NCBI GenBank assembly: GCA_030824835.1
Contig: JAPJRA010000034.1
Span: 1-14,521 of the forward strand
Length of the DNA stretch: 14,521 bases
From: Geminicoccaceae bacterium
GTDB lineage: Bacteria; Pseudomonadota; Alphaproteobacteria; Geminicoccales; Geminicoccaceae
Reading direction: 5' to 3'
A model generated the notes under the pieces. That model saw only the letters and a program-made list of their open reading frames with translations, did no database searches and was not told the origin of the DNA. A program made the position numbers and the translations under genes. Positions 7,450-14,521 of the stretch are shown here, piece after piece. Within the stretch, counting starts at the first letter, position 1; each line of letters begins with the position of its first letter.

Positions 7450-8274
7450 CTAGCGCCAGACCGGCAGATCGAGCCACCACGTCCACCATTCCGGCCAGCC
7501 TCGGGTCCAGAACGGGCCGCTGATGATGATGCAGACGGCGCTCCAGAAGCCGGCCGACAGGGCCAGGAACAGGCCGAGCCGATGGATGCCCAGCGTGCCG
7601 ATCGAGTAGCCGATGGTGTCGCGGAAGAACGTGTTCTCGTGCTCGGACGTCTTGACGGTCTCACCCGGCTGCGGATTGACCGCGGACAGTACCAGTGATC
7701 CGTGCAACGACAGCGCGAATGTTGTCGTGAAGAAGAACGACACCGCGATCATGTGCGCAGGATTGTAGTGGAAGTGCAGATACTGGTAGCCGGTGTTCGA
7801 TACCCAGTCGAGATGACTGATGATGCCGTAGGGAAAGCCGTTGCCCCAAGCCCCCATCATCACGGGGCGGATCACCACCAGCGAGACATAGGCGAAGATC
7901 GCGACGGCGAAGGCGAACGGCACGTGGTAGCCGATGCCGAGCTTGCGGCAGATCTCGACCTCGCGCAGAGCCCAGGAGACGAAGGACCCGATCGCGCAGA
8001 TGGTGATGATCTGCCAGAGACCACCTTCCTTCAACGGCGCAAAGGCCAGGCCGTATTTCAGATCGGGTGGCGCGATACTGATCTGCCACAGGTTCCACGT
8101 AGGCCCGATCGCCGCGCCATAGACGATGAGCCCGGTTCCAAGAAGGGCAAAGAACAGCGTGGTGACACCGAAGAAGCCGACATAGAACGGCCCCACCCAG
8201 AAATCGAAGAGATCACCGCCGAGCAGGGTACCGCCCCGCACTCGGTATTTCGGTTCAAAGCTAAGCATCGCCAT
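7450..8274 (-). CDS. pufL: Photosynthetic reaction centre L subunit
   Basis: The protein has 274 residues and starts [20 protein letters not shown], the usual PufL N-terminus. A GGAAG lies about 7 bases before the ATG. Ligands counted with the initiator Met: His154 (BChl), His169, His174 (special pair, NPAHM), His191 and His231 (non-heme iron). At the QB proton pathway Glu213 (L212) and Ser224 (L223) are kept, while L213 is Asn214 rather than the Asp of Rhodobacter. The C-terminus ends LPVWR, a few residues shorter than in R. sphaeroides. The protein lies in the photosynthetic membrane with five helices and pairs with PufM. Confidence 0.98.
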   Translation of the reverse strand: MAMLSFEPKYRVRGGTLLGGDLFDFWVGPFYVGFFGVTTLFFALLGTGLIVYGAAIGPTWNLWQISIAPPDLKYGLAFAPLKEGGLWQIITICAIGSFVSWALREVEICRKLGIGYHVPFAFAVAIFAYVSLVVIRPVMMGAWGNGFPYGIISHLDWVSNTGYQYLHFHYNPAHMIAVSFFFTTTFALSLHGSLVLSAVNPQPGETVKTSEHENTFFRDTIGYSIGTLGIHRLGLFLALSAGFWSAVCIIISGPFWTRGWPEWWTWWLDLPVWR

Positions 8275-8292
8275 GGTAGGCTTCCCGGTCGT

Positions 8293-8346
8293 GGGGCGCC
8301 CTCAGGCTGCCCCGATCACCGCGCTGCCGGCAGGGGGCGGCGCCGG
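8293..8346 (-). promoter_or_regulatory. GC-rich hairpins in the pufA-pufL intercistronic region
   Basis: The 123-base gap 8275-8397 separates the antenna genes from the reaction centre genes. GGGGC (8293-8297) pairs with GCCCC (8309-8313), and CCGGC (8327-8331) pairs with GCCGG (8342-8346). In Rhodobacter, stem-loops at this place stabilise the pufBA message and cause an excess of LH1 over reaction centre transcript. The same role is likely here. No T-run follows, which fits a stabiliser or partial terminator rather than full termination. Confidence 0.5.
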
Positions 8347-8397
8347 GTCGAGATGCCCGCCGCCGTCCGCCGCCATCGGTTGAGAATGCTGCCGCCG

Positions 8398-8592
8398 CTA
8401 TCCCTGAGCCGGCGGTAGCGGTGACATCTGCTCGAGCGACGCAGCGCCAGGAGCCTTGCGCGGGCCTTCGAGCCAGTTGAAGCGATCGGTGCTGAGCAGG
8501 ATGAAATGAATCATCAGCGCCAGCACGAACAAGAAGGTGAACAACGCGACCAACGTCCGGCGCGGGTCGAACAGCAGCCAAATACGCCACAT
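8398..8592 (-). CDS. pufA: LH1 antenna alpha subunit
   Basis: The protein has 64 residues and starts [14 protein letters not shown], the usual LH1 alpha N-terminus (Lys6 of many homologues is Leu here). One membrane helix spans ~13-34. His29 ([10 protein letters not shown]) is the B880-type bacteriochlorophyll ligand, and Trp40 (FNWLEG) is a likely hydrogen-bond donor to the pigment. The C-terminal tail of ~20 residues is rich in Pro and Ala. The AGGAGG at 8606-8601 decides the start: it is 8 bases from the ATG at 8592 but only 2 from the ATG at 8598. The ribosome site overlaps the pufB stop codon, so translation is coupled. Confidence 0.95.
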   Translation of the reverse strand: MWRIWLLFDPRRTLVALFTFLFVLALMIHFILLSTDRFNWLEGPRKAPGAASLEQMSPLPPAQG

Positions 8593-8604
8593 TTTCATTT
8601 CCTC

Positions 8605-8838
8605 CTAGGCGACGTACGAGGTGACGACATTGGCGGCGTACTTCGCACCATCGAGCAGCATACTGTAGCCCGACGGACCCGGCAGCCACGGGCGCCACAT
8701 CCAGGCCAGGATGTGCGCGACGAGAGCGACCACGACGAAGCCGATGAAGCTCGTCATGAATATCCGGTGGAACTCCCGCGCCTCGGGTTCTGTCAGCCCC
8801 GACAGCGACCCGGTGCGGTCCTCCGTACCAACAGACAT
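8605..8838 (-). CDS. pufB: LH1 antenna beta subunit with C-terminal extension
   Basis: The protein has 77 residues. The core has [18 protein letters not shown], with the conserved His24. A membrane helix at ~27-47 carries His42 (VAHILAW, the bacteriochlorophyll ligand), followed by WRPWLPG. Most LH1 beta chains stop within a few residues of this point. Here about 23 more residues follow ([20 protein letters not shown] and a short end). They resemble the C-terminus of the preceding gene product. The start ATG at 8838 follows GGAAGG by 7 bases; an upstream in-frame ATG at 8853 lacks such a site. BChl and carotenoid binding by the alpha-beta pair follows from the family. Confidence 0.95.
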   Translation of the reverse strand: MSVGTEDRTGSLSGLTEPEAREFHRIFMTSFIGFVVVALVAHILAWMWRPWLPGPSGYSMLLDGAKYAANVVTSYVA

Positions 8839-8932
8839 GTCTATACCTTCCACATGTTGGCCAAGTGGCCGTTACCGCGCACTTCCCGCGCGGCGGGGCA
8901 CGTCGAGCGCGGATACGCCGCGACGTCGCTTC

Positions 8933-8951
8933 CGCCCGGCACCACCGGGCG
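8933..8951 (-). promoter_or_regulatory. Hairpin between pufQ and pufB
   Basis: CGCCCGG (8933-8939) and CCGGGCG (8945-8951) form a perfect seven-base-pair stem with a five-base loop, 15 bases downstream of the pufQ stop. It lies in the 127-base gap 8839-8965, and no T-run follows. It could protect the 5' end of a processed pufBA message. I see no convincing promoter or PpsR box in this gap. Confidence 0.45.
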
Positions 8952-8965
8952 AAACGTGTTCCCGC

Positions 8966-9193
8966 TCAGCCCATGAAGGCGAACGGCACGAAGGTGTGGG
9001 TGGCGGCCCGAGCTTCGCCCAGGATCGACCTGCCGCCTTGCGGGCCGACGGCATCCCACCGCCAGCTCGAGGGCAGGAATCGCCCGACCACCGCGACCAC
9101 GAGGAAAACCGCAAAGCTGACCATGAAGATGAGGCGCATTTCGACCGCCTCGCCTTTACGTGGCCGCGACGACGCACCGCTCGAGCCAATCAT
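8966..9193 (-). CDS. pufQ: PufQ-like membrane protein, similar to LH1 beta
   Basis: The frame has 75 codons plus stop. It starts at the ATG at 9193, with AAAGGA about 10 bases upstream, 47 bases after bchZ. This is the position of pufQ, whose product supports bacteriochlorophyll supply and complex assembly in Rhodobacter. One membrane helix spans ~20-41 (RLIFMVSFAVFLVVAVVGRF), followed by a tail GPQGGRSILGEARAATHTFV ending in FMG, similar in character to PufQ tails. Aligned without gaps to PufB it shares about 22 of 61 positions, including EA-E, IFM-SF, VVA, WR and GP-G. The two PufB histidines are replaced by Arg20 and Arg38, so it should not bind bacteriochlorophyll in the LH1 way. The name rests mainly on position and general resemblance. 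Confidence 0.7.
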   Translation of the reverse strand: MIGSSGASSRPRKGEAVEMRLIFMVSFAVFLVVAVVGRFLPSSWRWDAVGPQGGRSILGEARAATHTFVPFAFMG

Positions 9194-9240
9194 GTCGACT
9201 GTATCCTTTCTGGCGGGCGATGGACGAAACGCTGCTGCCG

Positions 9241-10698
9241 TCATGCGGCCTGCCCTCCACCGAGGACGGCCCGCGCCCGGGCGACGCGCGAGGCGGTCAC
9301 CCGCTCCTCGCCGGCCTGGAGCGCATCGCGCTCGGCCCGGTCGCGCAGCTTCTTGGCGGCGGAGATCTGGATCAGAAACGGCTGGCCCTCGACATAGGCG
9401 TCGAGCAGCTCCTGCGCCTCGGGCTCCCACACGCTGTTGGCGGCCAGGCGCGACGGGGTGGCCTCGACGCGGTCGAGCTCGGTGCCGAGCGGCAGGATGT
9501 GGAACAGCGCGTCGAACAGCGCGTTGCAGTATTCCTGCACGATGTAGGTGGCCCCGGCGTAGCCCATGAACGGCGTGCCGGTGGCGCGGCGGATGATGGC
9601 GCCGGGAAACGAGGCCGGGATGAACGTGCAGCGCGCCCCCAGCTCGGCCGCGTACATTCGCTCATTGAAGGAGCCGTAGAGCACCAGCGGCGGCGTCGCC
9701 TTGAGCGCCTCGCGCACCTTGGCATTGTCGGGCTTGACGCCCGCTTTACGCGCGAAGGCGAAGGCGCAGGGCACGCCCATCTCGTCCTCGAGGAAGTTGC
9801 GCATGCCGCGGACATACGTATCGGTGGCGACGATTGCGAAGGACGCCGTGGCGAAGAAATCCTGGGTGACCGAGCGCCACAAATCCCAGATCGGCTTGAT
9901 CGTGGTGTGCTTCTCACGCTCGATGAACGGCTCGGGATCGACACCGGCGAGCTCGCCCAGCTTCCGCAGGAAGTTCGTGGTCGCAAACAGGCCGATCGGC
10001 GCCTGCAGATAGGGCTTGTCCAGCTCCTCACAGAGCTTTCTGCCGAACTCGCGGTACATGCAGACATTGACGTCGGCATCGGCGAGCTTGGGGATGTCCT
10101 CGATATGCGCGCCAAGCGGGAACGCGAGGTTGACCTCGCAGCCGATCCCCTCGACCAGGCGCCGGATCTCGGCCAGGTCCGACGGCATGTTGAAGGTGCC
10201 GTAGATCGGGCCGATGATGTTGACCAGGGGCTTCGCACCCTCGGGCCGGGCGGGTCGTTTGCGCGACTTGGCCTTCTTGGCGCCGAACTCCGACCACAGC
10301 CAGAAGATGGCGCGGTCGGCGCTCTGCCACTGATCCTCGTCGATCGTGCGCGGCAGGAAGCGCAGCAGGTTCGAGCCTTCCGGCGTCACACCACCGCCGA
10401 TCATCTCGGCGATGCTGCCGGTGACCACGACCGCCGGCAGGTCCTGGTCCTGCGTGGCGCTGGCGCGCCGCAGCGCGCCCTCGGTCCCAGTCATCGACAG
10501 ATTGTCTTCCGACAGCCCGGTGACGACCACCGGCAGCTCATGCGGCGGCAGGGCGTCGGTGTAGTGGAGGACCGCCGTCACGGGCAGGTTCTCGCAGCCC
10601 ACCGGGCCGTCGATCACGACCCTGAGGCCCTTGATCGCGGTGAAGGCGTAGACGGCACCCCAGTAGCCGCCGGCGCGATCGTGGTCGAGGACCAGCAT
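9241..10698 (-). CDS. bchZ: Chlorophyllide a oxidoreductase subunit Z
   Basis: BchZ forms the catalytic (BchYZ)2 component of the nitrogenase-like enzyme that reduces the C7-C8 bond of chlorophyllide a in bacteriochlorophyll synthesis. The protein has 485 residues, the normal length. It starts [20 protein letters not shown]. Cys35 ([10 protein letters not shown]) matches the single BchZ ligand to the [4Fe-4S] cluster shared with Bch[12 protein letters not shown] and [20 protein letters not shown] are further typical segments. The gene starts 3 bases after the bchY stop. Confidence 0.97.
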   Translation of the reverse strand: MLVLDHDRAGGYWGAVYAFTAIKGLRVVIDGPVGCENLPVTAVLHYTDALPPHELPVVVTGLSEDNLSMTGTEGALRRASATQDQDLPAVVVTGSIAEMIGGGVTPEGSNLLRFLPRTIDEDQWQSADRAIFWLWSEFGAKKAKSRKRPARPEGAKPLVNIIGPIYGTFNMPSDLAEIRRLVEGIGCEVNLAFPLGAHIEDIPKLADADVNVCMYREFGRKLCEELDKPYLQAPIGLFATTNFLRKLGELAGVDPEPFIEREKHTTIKPIWDLWRSVTQDFFATASFAIVATDTYVRGMRNFLEDEMGVPCAFAFARKAGVKPDNAKVREALKATPPLVLYGSFNERMYAAELGARCTFIPASFPGAIIRRATGTPFMGYAGATYIVQEYCNALFDALFHILPLGTELDRVEATPSRLAANSVWEPEAQELLDAYVEGQPFLIQISAAKKLRDRAERDALQAGEERVTASRVARARAVLGGGQAA

Positions 10699-10701
10699 CG
10701 C

Positions 10702-12237
10702 CTAGACCCCCACCGCGTCGGCGAGGTCGACCCGCACCCGCGCCTTCCGGTTGCGCGCCTTGGCCGCCGCGCGATCGGCCGGCACGCCTGCCCAGCCATA
10801 GCCGGCAGCGTCGCCCTTGCCGGCGCCGCCGAAGAACTCGACCATCCGGCCGAAGCGCTCGCGACCGCGGGTCTGCGCCGCGACGATGGCGCTCAGCGCG
10901 CCGGCACCGGCGGCGCCGAACAGGGGCCGAGCGGAGACCATGTTGGTGAAGTAGATCGCCGGCGTGCCGAGCTCCTTGGCCTTCTGCACCAATGGTGTGG
11001 TGCCCAGCGCCAGATCGGGCCTGGCGTCGATCATCGCCGCGATGTCCTGCTCGACCGCCGCGCGATACTGGATGTGCGTGCCCTTGGCCTCGAGCCACTC
11101 CCGGTCGGGATCGCTCCATTCGGTGCGTGGGCAGGCGGTGCCGACATAGGGCACCTCGGCCCCGGCCTCGATCAGGAGGCGGGCCACCAGCAGCTCGGAG
11201 CCTTCATAGCCCGACACGGTCACCCGTGCCTTGACTGGGCTCGCGGCGAGAGCCGCGCGGATCGCCGGCAGCGCCGCCGCCTTGGCGGCATCGATCCTGG
11301 CCTCGGAGACGCCGGCGGCGCGGCCGACGGCTTCCAGCCATGCCGCCGTGCCCTCGACACCCACCGGGCCGGAGCCCACGACCGGGCGGCCAGCGGCATG
11401 GAGCTCGCGGATCGACGCGGTGTAGAAAGGATGGATCGCCGCTCCCACCGCGCAGTCCAGGGCCGCATAGAGATCGCGCCACTCGCGCGAGGGCACCTGC
11501 GGCGCCACCGCCAGGCCCATCGGCTTCAGCAGCGCGCCCACGCCCACGGGATCGGCCGGGAACAGCTCGCCCAGCAGCGTGACCCGCGGTTCCTCGGCCT
11601 GCGTCTGACGCGGGCGCTGCACCGGCCCCTGCTCGGCCTCCTGCCGCGCGTAGCGCAGCATCGCCCCGGCGAGCACGTCTTTGGCCTCGGCATGGGTCGG
11701 CACGCCGAAGCCCGGCACGTCGATGCCGATGATGCGGACACCCTCGATCTGCCGCGGGAGCCGGTCGAGCGGCACGCCCGAGGCGGTGGGCACGCACAGA
11801 TTGATGATGACGACCGCATCATAGTCGTCGGGCCGGGCGGTCTCGAAGACCGCGTTGCGGATATCCTCGAACAGCTGGCCGGTGACCAGGGTCTCCGAGT
11901 CGAACGGTACGTAGCCCACGGTCCGCTTCGCCCCGTAGAAGTGCGAGGTGAAGGTCAGGCCGTAGACGCAGCAGGCCGAGCCCGACAGGATCGTGGCGGT
12001 CCGCCGCATCCTCAGGCCGACGCGCAACGAGCCGAAGGCCGGGCACATCGACTGCGGCTGGTCGTGGGGCCCGCGCGGATAGTCGGCCGCCAGCTTTTCC
12101 AGCATCTCGCTCTTGCCGGCGGCCTTGGCTGCCTCGAGCATGGTCTCGCGGCCGCCGTGGCAGCCACCGGCCGCCGCCGGCGCAGCTTTGGCGGCTGCCG
12201 GCGGTTGCGCGTTCCTCAGGGGCACGGTGTAGGTCAT
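10702..12237 (-). CDS. bchY: Chlorophyllide a oxidoreductase subunit Y
   Basis: This is the partner of BchZ in the catalytic component. The protein has 511 residues from the ATG at 12237 (MTYTVPLRNAQ), 14 bases after the bchX stop. The frame is open further upstream over bchX, but that part only mirrors bchX codons. Three cluster cysteines are in place: Cys65 (SMCPAFGS), Cys90 (SACCVYGL) and Cys148 (INLCVPTA). Their spacing equals that of Cys62, Cys87 and Cys145 reported for Roseobacter denitrificans. A short Ala/Pro-rich leader (~12-24) precedes GGCHGGRETM. The C-terminus is basic. Confidence 0.97.
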   Translation of the reverse strand: MTYTVPLRNAQPPAAAKAAPAAAGGCHGGRETMLEAAKAAGKSEMLEKLAADYPRGPHDQPQSMCPAFGSLRVGLRMRRTATILSGSACCVYGLTFTSHFYGAKRTVGYVPFDSETLVTGQLFEDIRNAVFETARPDDYDAVVIINLCVPTASGVPLDRLPRQIEGVRIIGIDVPGFGVPTHAEAKDVLAGAMLRYARQEAEQGPVQRPRQTQAEEPRVTLLGELFPADPVGVGALLKPMGLAVAPQVPSREWRDLYAALDCAVGAAIHPFYTASIRELHAAGRPVVGSGPVGVEGTAAWLEAVGRAAGVSEARIDAAKAAALPAIRAALAASPVKARVTVSGYEGSELLVARLLIEAGAEVPYVGTACPRTEWSDPDREWLEAKGTHIQYRAAVEQDIAAMIDARPDLALGTTPLVQKAKELGTPAIYFTNMVSARPLFGAAGAGALSAIVAAQTRGRERFGRMVEFFGGAGKGDAAGYGWAGVPADRAAAKARNRKARVRVDLADAVGV

Positions 12238-12251
12238 CGTCCCGCCCGCCG

Positions 12252-13274
12252 CTACGCGGCGCCCTCGTAGATCACCTCGAGCGACGGCTTCTCGAGAATG
12301 GTCGTGCCGCACATGTCGGCGATGGTGGCCGACTGCAGGACAACGTTGCGGCCGACCGATTCGCCGCTGAACAGACCCAGAAGCGTGTCCTGGGTCAGCG
12401 GATTCGGGCGGACCGGCGGGGCGATCGCCACCTGCGTCGCCAGTTCCTCGAACATCGGCGCCCAGCGGCCGCCGGGGATGCCGATGATCTCGTAGTTGGC
12501 ACTCTTGCGGCGGATGTCCTCGTCGGCCGGGATCGCCGCCAGAACGGGGATGCCGACGGTCCTGGCGAAGGCCTGCGCCTCGCCGGTGCCGTCGTCCTTG
12601 TTGATGACCATGCCGGCGACACCGACATTGCCGCCCATCTTGCGAAAATAGTCGACCGCCGAGCAGACATTGTTCGCGACATAGAGCGACTGCAGGTCGT
12701 TCGAGCCGACGACGATCACCTTCTGGCACATGTCGCGGGCGATCGGCAGGCCGAAGCCGCCGCAGACCACGTCGCCCAGGAAGTCGAGCAGCACGTAGTC
12801 GAAGCCCCACTCGTGGAAGCCCAGCTTCTCGAGCAGCTCGAACCCGTGGATGATGCCGCGCCCGCCACAGCCGCGGCCGACCTCCGGGCCGCCCAGCTCC
12901 ATGGCGAACACGCCGTCGCGGATGAAGCAGACGTCGCCGATCTCGACCTTCTCGCCGGCCAGCTTCTTCTTGGAGCTGGTCTCGATGATCGTCGGGCAGC
13001 TGCGGCCGCCGAATAGAAGTGAAGTCGTGTCGCTCTTCGGGTCGCAGCCGATCAGCAGCACCCGCTTGCCCTGCTGGGCCATCATGTAGCTGAGGTTGGC
13101 CAGCGTGAAACTCTTGCCGATGCCGCCCTTGCCGTAGATCGCGATGACCTGCGTCTCTTTCTTGGGTGGCTCGGTCGACACGGGATCCGGCTCGATCGCC
13201 GCCTCGGCCCGCAGGCTGTCGTGCATGCCGGGCGACATCGCGCCGGGATCGGAACTGCCGTGATCGAGGCTCAT
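12252..13274 (-). CDS. bchX: Chlorophyllide a reductase iron protein subunit X
   Basis: BchX is the ATP-dependent reductase dimer that donates electrons to BchYZ, related to NifH and BchL. The protein has 340 residues. An N-terminal extension (1-42) precedes the P-loop GKGGIGKS at 48-55. Cluster cysteines lie in GRGCGGRGI and VVCGGFGLP. The start is the ATG at 13274, which overlaps the bchC stop as ATGA and has GGAGAG about 9 bases upstream; a TTG at 13289 is less likely. Confidence 0.97.
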   Translation of the reverse strand: MSLDHGSSDPGAMSPGMHDSLRAEAAIEPDPVSTEPPKKETQVIAIYGKGGIGKSFTLANLSYMMAQQGKRVLLIGCDPKSDTTSLLFGGRSCPTIIETSSKKKLAGEKVEIGDVCFIRDGVFAMELGGPEVGRGCGGRGIIHGFELLEKLGFHEWGFDYVLLDFLGDVVCGGFGLPIARDMCQKVIVVGSNDLQSLYVANNVCSAVDYFRKMGGNVGVAGMVINKDDGTGEAQAFARTVGIPVLAAIPADEDIRRKSANYEIIGIPGGRWAPMFEELATQVAIAPPVRPNPLTQDTLLGLFSGESVGRNVVLQSATIADMCGTTILEKPSLEVIYEGAA

Positions 13275-14206
13275 ACGCGGGCTCTCCAATCCAGAATCAT
13301 TTTCAGGCAGGCGGGGTCGTTGAAGGCCGTCCGGTAGGCCTCCGCCGCTTGGGCAGCCTGGCTGCGGTGGGTGATCAGGCCGTCGAGGGAGAGTCGGCCC
13401 GATCCGATCAGCGCCTTAACCGCGGCGAGGTCCGGCTCGCGCCATTCGGCGGCGACCCGTAGCCGTGCCTCGCGCATGAACGCCGGCGGAAAGGCGAACG
13501 ACAGCGGCTCGCTGTAGAAGCCGGCCAGCACCACCTCGCCGCCGGCGGCCAGACGCGCGATCAGCGTGTCGAGGAGCGCCGAGTCGCCGCTGGCATCGTA
13601 AATGGCATGATAGTCGCGGCGTAGATCGTCGGCGGGATCGACCACCCGGTAGCCATGGTCGCCATCGACCCGGCTGGGGTTGCGCTCCCACACCACCGGC
13701 TCGCCACCGGCAGCCACCGCGAGCCGCGCCAGCAGCCGGCCGAGGACACCGTGTCCGACGATGAGGTCCGGTGGCACCGCTCCGGCGGCGGTCGCGTGAT
13801 AGGCGGTGGCGGTCAGTGCCAGCAGAACACCCTGCTCGGCCAAGTCGTCGCCGATCGTCACCGTCCGTGCACCCGGCACCACCAGCCGGGCAGCGGCACC
13901 GCCGAACAGCCCGCGGACGTCACCGAAGCAGCGTGCACCGGGCACGAAAACCCGCTCGCCGACCTTGCCGCCGGAGCGCGGGCCGGCGGAGACGACCCGC
14001 CCGACCGATTCGTAGCCGGGCACCAGCGGATAGCCCATGCCGGGGAACTGAGGCATCCGGCCGGAATACAGAAGACGCTCGGTACCGGTGCTGATGCCGC
14101 TCCATTCGATGTCGACGACGACATCCTCGTCGCCGGGCGCAGTCAACTCTAGCGTGCTGAGTTGCAGGCGTTCCGGTGCGTTCAGCACTACGGCGAGGGT
14201 GTCCAT
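13271..14206 (-). CDS. bchC: Bacteriochlorophyllide a dehydrogenase
   Basis: BchC oxidises the C3 1-hydroxyethyl group of the bacteriochlorophyllide a precursor to acetyl. The protein has 311 residues of the medium-chain dehydrogenase fold. The N-terminal catalytic domain contains [20 protein letters not shown] and [14 protein letters not shown] Rossmann segment lies at ~148-168 ([20 protein letters not shown]). The start is the ATG at 14206 (MDTLAVVL). The frame extends upstream to 14299, but that part covers the promoter and PpsR boxes. The stop overlaps bchX. Confidence 0.95.
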   Translation of the reverse strand: MDTLAVVLNAPERLQLSTLELTAPGDEDVVVDIEWSGISTGTERLLYSGRMPQFPGMGYPLVPGYESVGRVVSAGPRSGGKVGERVFVPGARCFGDVRGLFGGAAARLVVPGARTVTIGDDLAEQGVLLALTATAYHATAAGAVPPDLIVGHGVLGRLLARLAVAAGGEPVVWERNPSRVDGDHGYRVVDPADDLRRDYHAIYDASGDSALLDTLIARLAAGGEVVLAGFYSEPLSFAFPPAFMREARLRVAAEWREPDLAAVKALIGSGRLSLDGLITHRSQAAQAAEAYRTAFNDPACLKMILDWRARV

Positions 14207-14254
14207 TCGATCGATCGACCCAAATCTCTGTTGGCTGCGTAGCCTTCCCTGAGG

Positions 14255-14272
14255 TGTCAGGCTACCTTTACC
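14255..14272. promoter_or_regulatory. Promoter-proximal PpsR box upstream of bchC
   Basis: TGTCAGGCTACCTTTACC is TGT-N12-ACC, one base off the PpsR/CrtJ palindrome TGT-N12-ACA. It covers the predicted -10 element of bchC and lies 8 bp from a perfect second box. Confidence 0.7.
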
Positions 14273-14286
14273 AATCATGTTGTCAA
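14259..14286 (-). promoter_or_regulatory. Sigma-70-type bchC promoter overlapped by PpsR boxes
   Basis: On the minus strand a perfect TTGACA (14286-14281) stands 16 bases before TAGCCT (14264-14259), about 50 bases upstream of the bchC ATG. The -35 lies in the distal PpsR box and the -10 in the proximal one. This is the layout known for bchC in Rhodobacter capsulatus, where CrtJ binds cooperatively to two palindromes across the promoter. Confidence 0.65.
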
Positions 14287-14298
14287 GGCAAACTAACA
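14281..14298. promoter_or_regulatory. Distal PpsR box upstream of bchC
   Basis: TGTCAAGGCAAACTAACA is a perfect TGT-N12-ACA match. It includes the TTGACA -35 element on the minus strand. The gap to the proximal box is 8 bp (14273-14280). Confidence 0.8.
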
Positions 14299-14313
14299 CT
14301 TTCCGAGATCATG

Positions 14314-14521
14314 TCAGGGCCGCGCCACGAGGAGGCGCGTGAGCAATGGCCGCCGCGTCGGCGCGAGCTGAACGCGAGAGAAGCCGGACGCACCGAGCAT
14401 GCCGCGCAGCTCGTCCGGCGTGCGCGGCCGGCCACTGCCCATCGCCAGCAGGTAGAATCCGAAATAGGCGTCACCGATCGGCAAGGCCCCCGCCGTGCCG
14501 GACATCGGCTCGGCCAGGAGC
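14314..14521 (-). CDS. crtF: Carotenoid O-methyltransferase, C-terminal part (truncated by window)
   Basis: Sixty-eight C-terminal residues are visible, ending in TGA at 14316-14314; the start lies beyond the right edge. The segments IGDAYFGFYLLAMGSGRPRT and LRGMLGASGFSRVQL are typical of CrtF, the S-adenosylmethionine-dependent enzyme that methylates the C1 hydroxyl of demethylspheroidene or rhodopin-type carotenoids. The order crtF-bchC is that of the classic superoperon. The 107-base gap to bchC holds the bchC promoter. Confidence 0.9.
   Translation of the reverse strand, partial: LLAEPMSGTAGALPIGDAYFGFYLLAMGSGRPRTPDELRGMLGASGFSRVQLAPTRRPLLTRLLVARP

Noticed and set aside
6457..7698. A plus-strand open frame of 413 codons opposite pufM and pufL.
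   Set aside because: Shadow of the reaction centre genes; Arg/Glu-rich translation without recognisable domains.
8838..8854. Possible PpsR box TGT...ACA just upstream of pufB.
   Set aside because: The spacing is 11, not 12, and it overlaps the start codon and ribosome site.
9160..12270. A plus-strand open frame of 1036 codons opposite bchZ and bchY.
   Set aside because: It is antisense to two genes with complete catalytic motifs, and its low-complexity Arg/Gly/His-rich translation is what high-GC third positions produce on the opposite strand.
1..14521. CRISPR arrays, insertion sequences, tRNA or rRNA genes.
   Set aside because: No repeat arrays, transposase frames or RNA gene signatures were seen; the cluster appears intact and uninterrupted.

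Overview
The window is a GC-rich segment of a photosynthesis gene cluster from an anoxygenic phototrophic purple bacterium. The order crtF-bchCXYZ-pufQBALMC on the minus strand, a four-heme PufC, LH1 subunits and a PpsR repressor point to an alphaproteobacterium, perhaps of the Rhodospirillales type. I cannot name a genus from the sequence alone.

Layout, left to right. Positions 1-367 (+) hold the 3' end of a TspO-family membrane protein. Positions 415-681 (-) encode a small unrecognised protein with three membrane segments. Positions 796-2145 (+) encode PpsR/CrtJ, followed 26 bases later by a bacteriophytochrome (2172-4340). A regulatory stretch (4341-4553) follows, then an unlisted-type 26-codon gene (4554-4634) with a strong ribosome site and a terminator. 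From 4778 to the right edge everything is on the minus strand. In transcription order this is crtF (3' end), bchC, bchX, bchY, bchZ, pufQ, pufB, pufA, pufL, pufM, pufC and a heme oxygenase. Gaps are short or overlapping (bchC/bchX and pufM/pufC overlap as ATGA), so this is a carotenoid-bacteriochlorophyll-reaction centre superoperon with a heme oxygenase as its last visible gene.

How the genes work together. BchXYZ reduce chlorophyllide a and BchC oxidises the C3 hydroxyethyl group, both towards bacteriochlorophyll a. CrtF O-methylates carotenoids. PufBA form the LH1 antenna, PufLM the reaction centre core, and PufC re-reduces the special pair. The heme oxygenase should make biliverdin, the chromophore of the bacteriophytochrome. 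That protein has no kinase domain and is cotranscribed with ppsR, the arrangement known for phytochromes that antagonise PpsR. Upstream of bchC two TGT-N12-ACA-type PpsR boxes, 8 bp apart, sit on the -35 and -10 elements. Sensor, chromophore enzyme, repressor and target promoter of a far-red light circuit therefore all lie within about 14 kb.

Most notable points: the heme oxygenase has no ordinary start codon upstream of its heme-ligand histidine; PufQ and PufB look like paralogues and PufB carries a PufQ-like tail; PpsR has only one cysteine and lacks the HTH cysteine; the reaction centre carries the Asn-L213/Asp-M44 pair; and there is a 26-residue membrane peptide gene.
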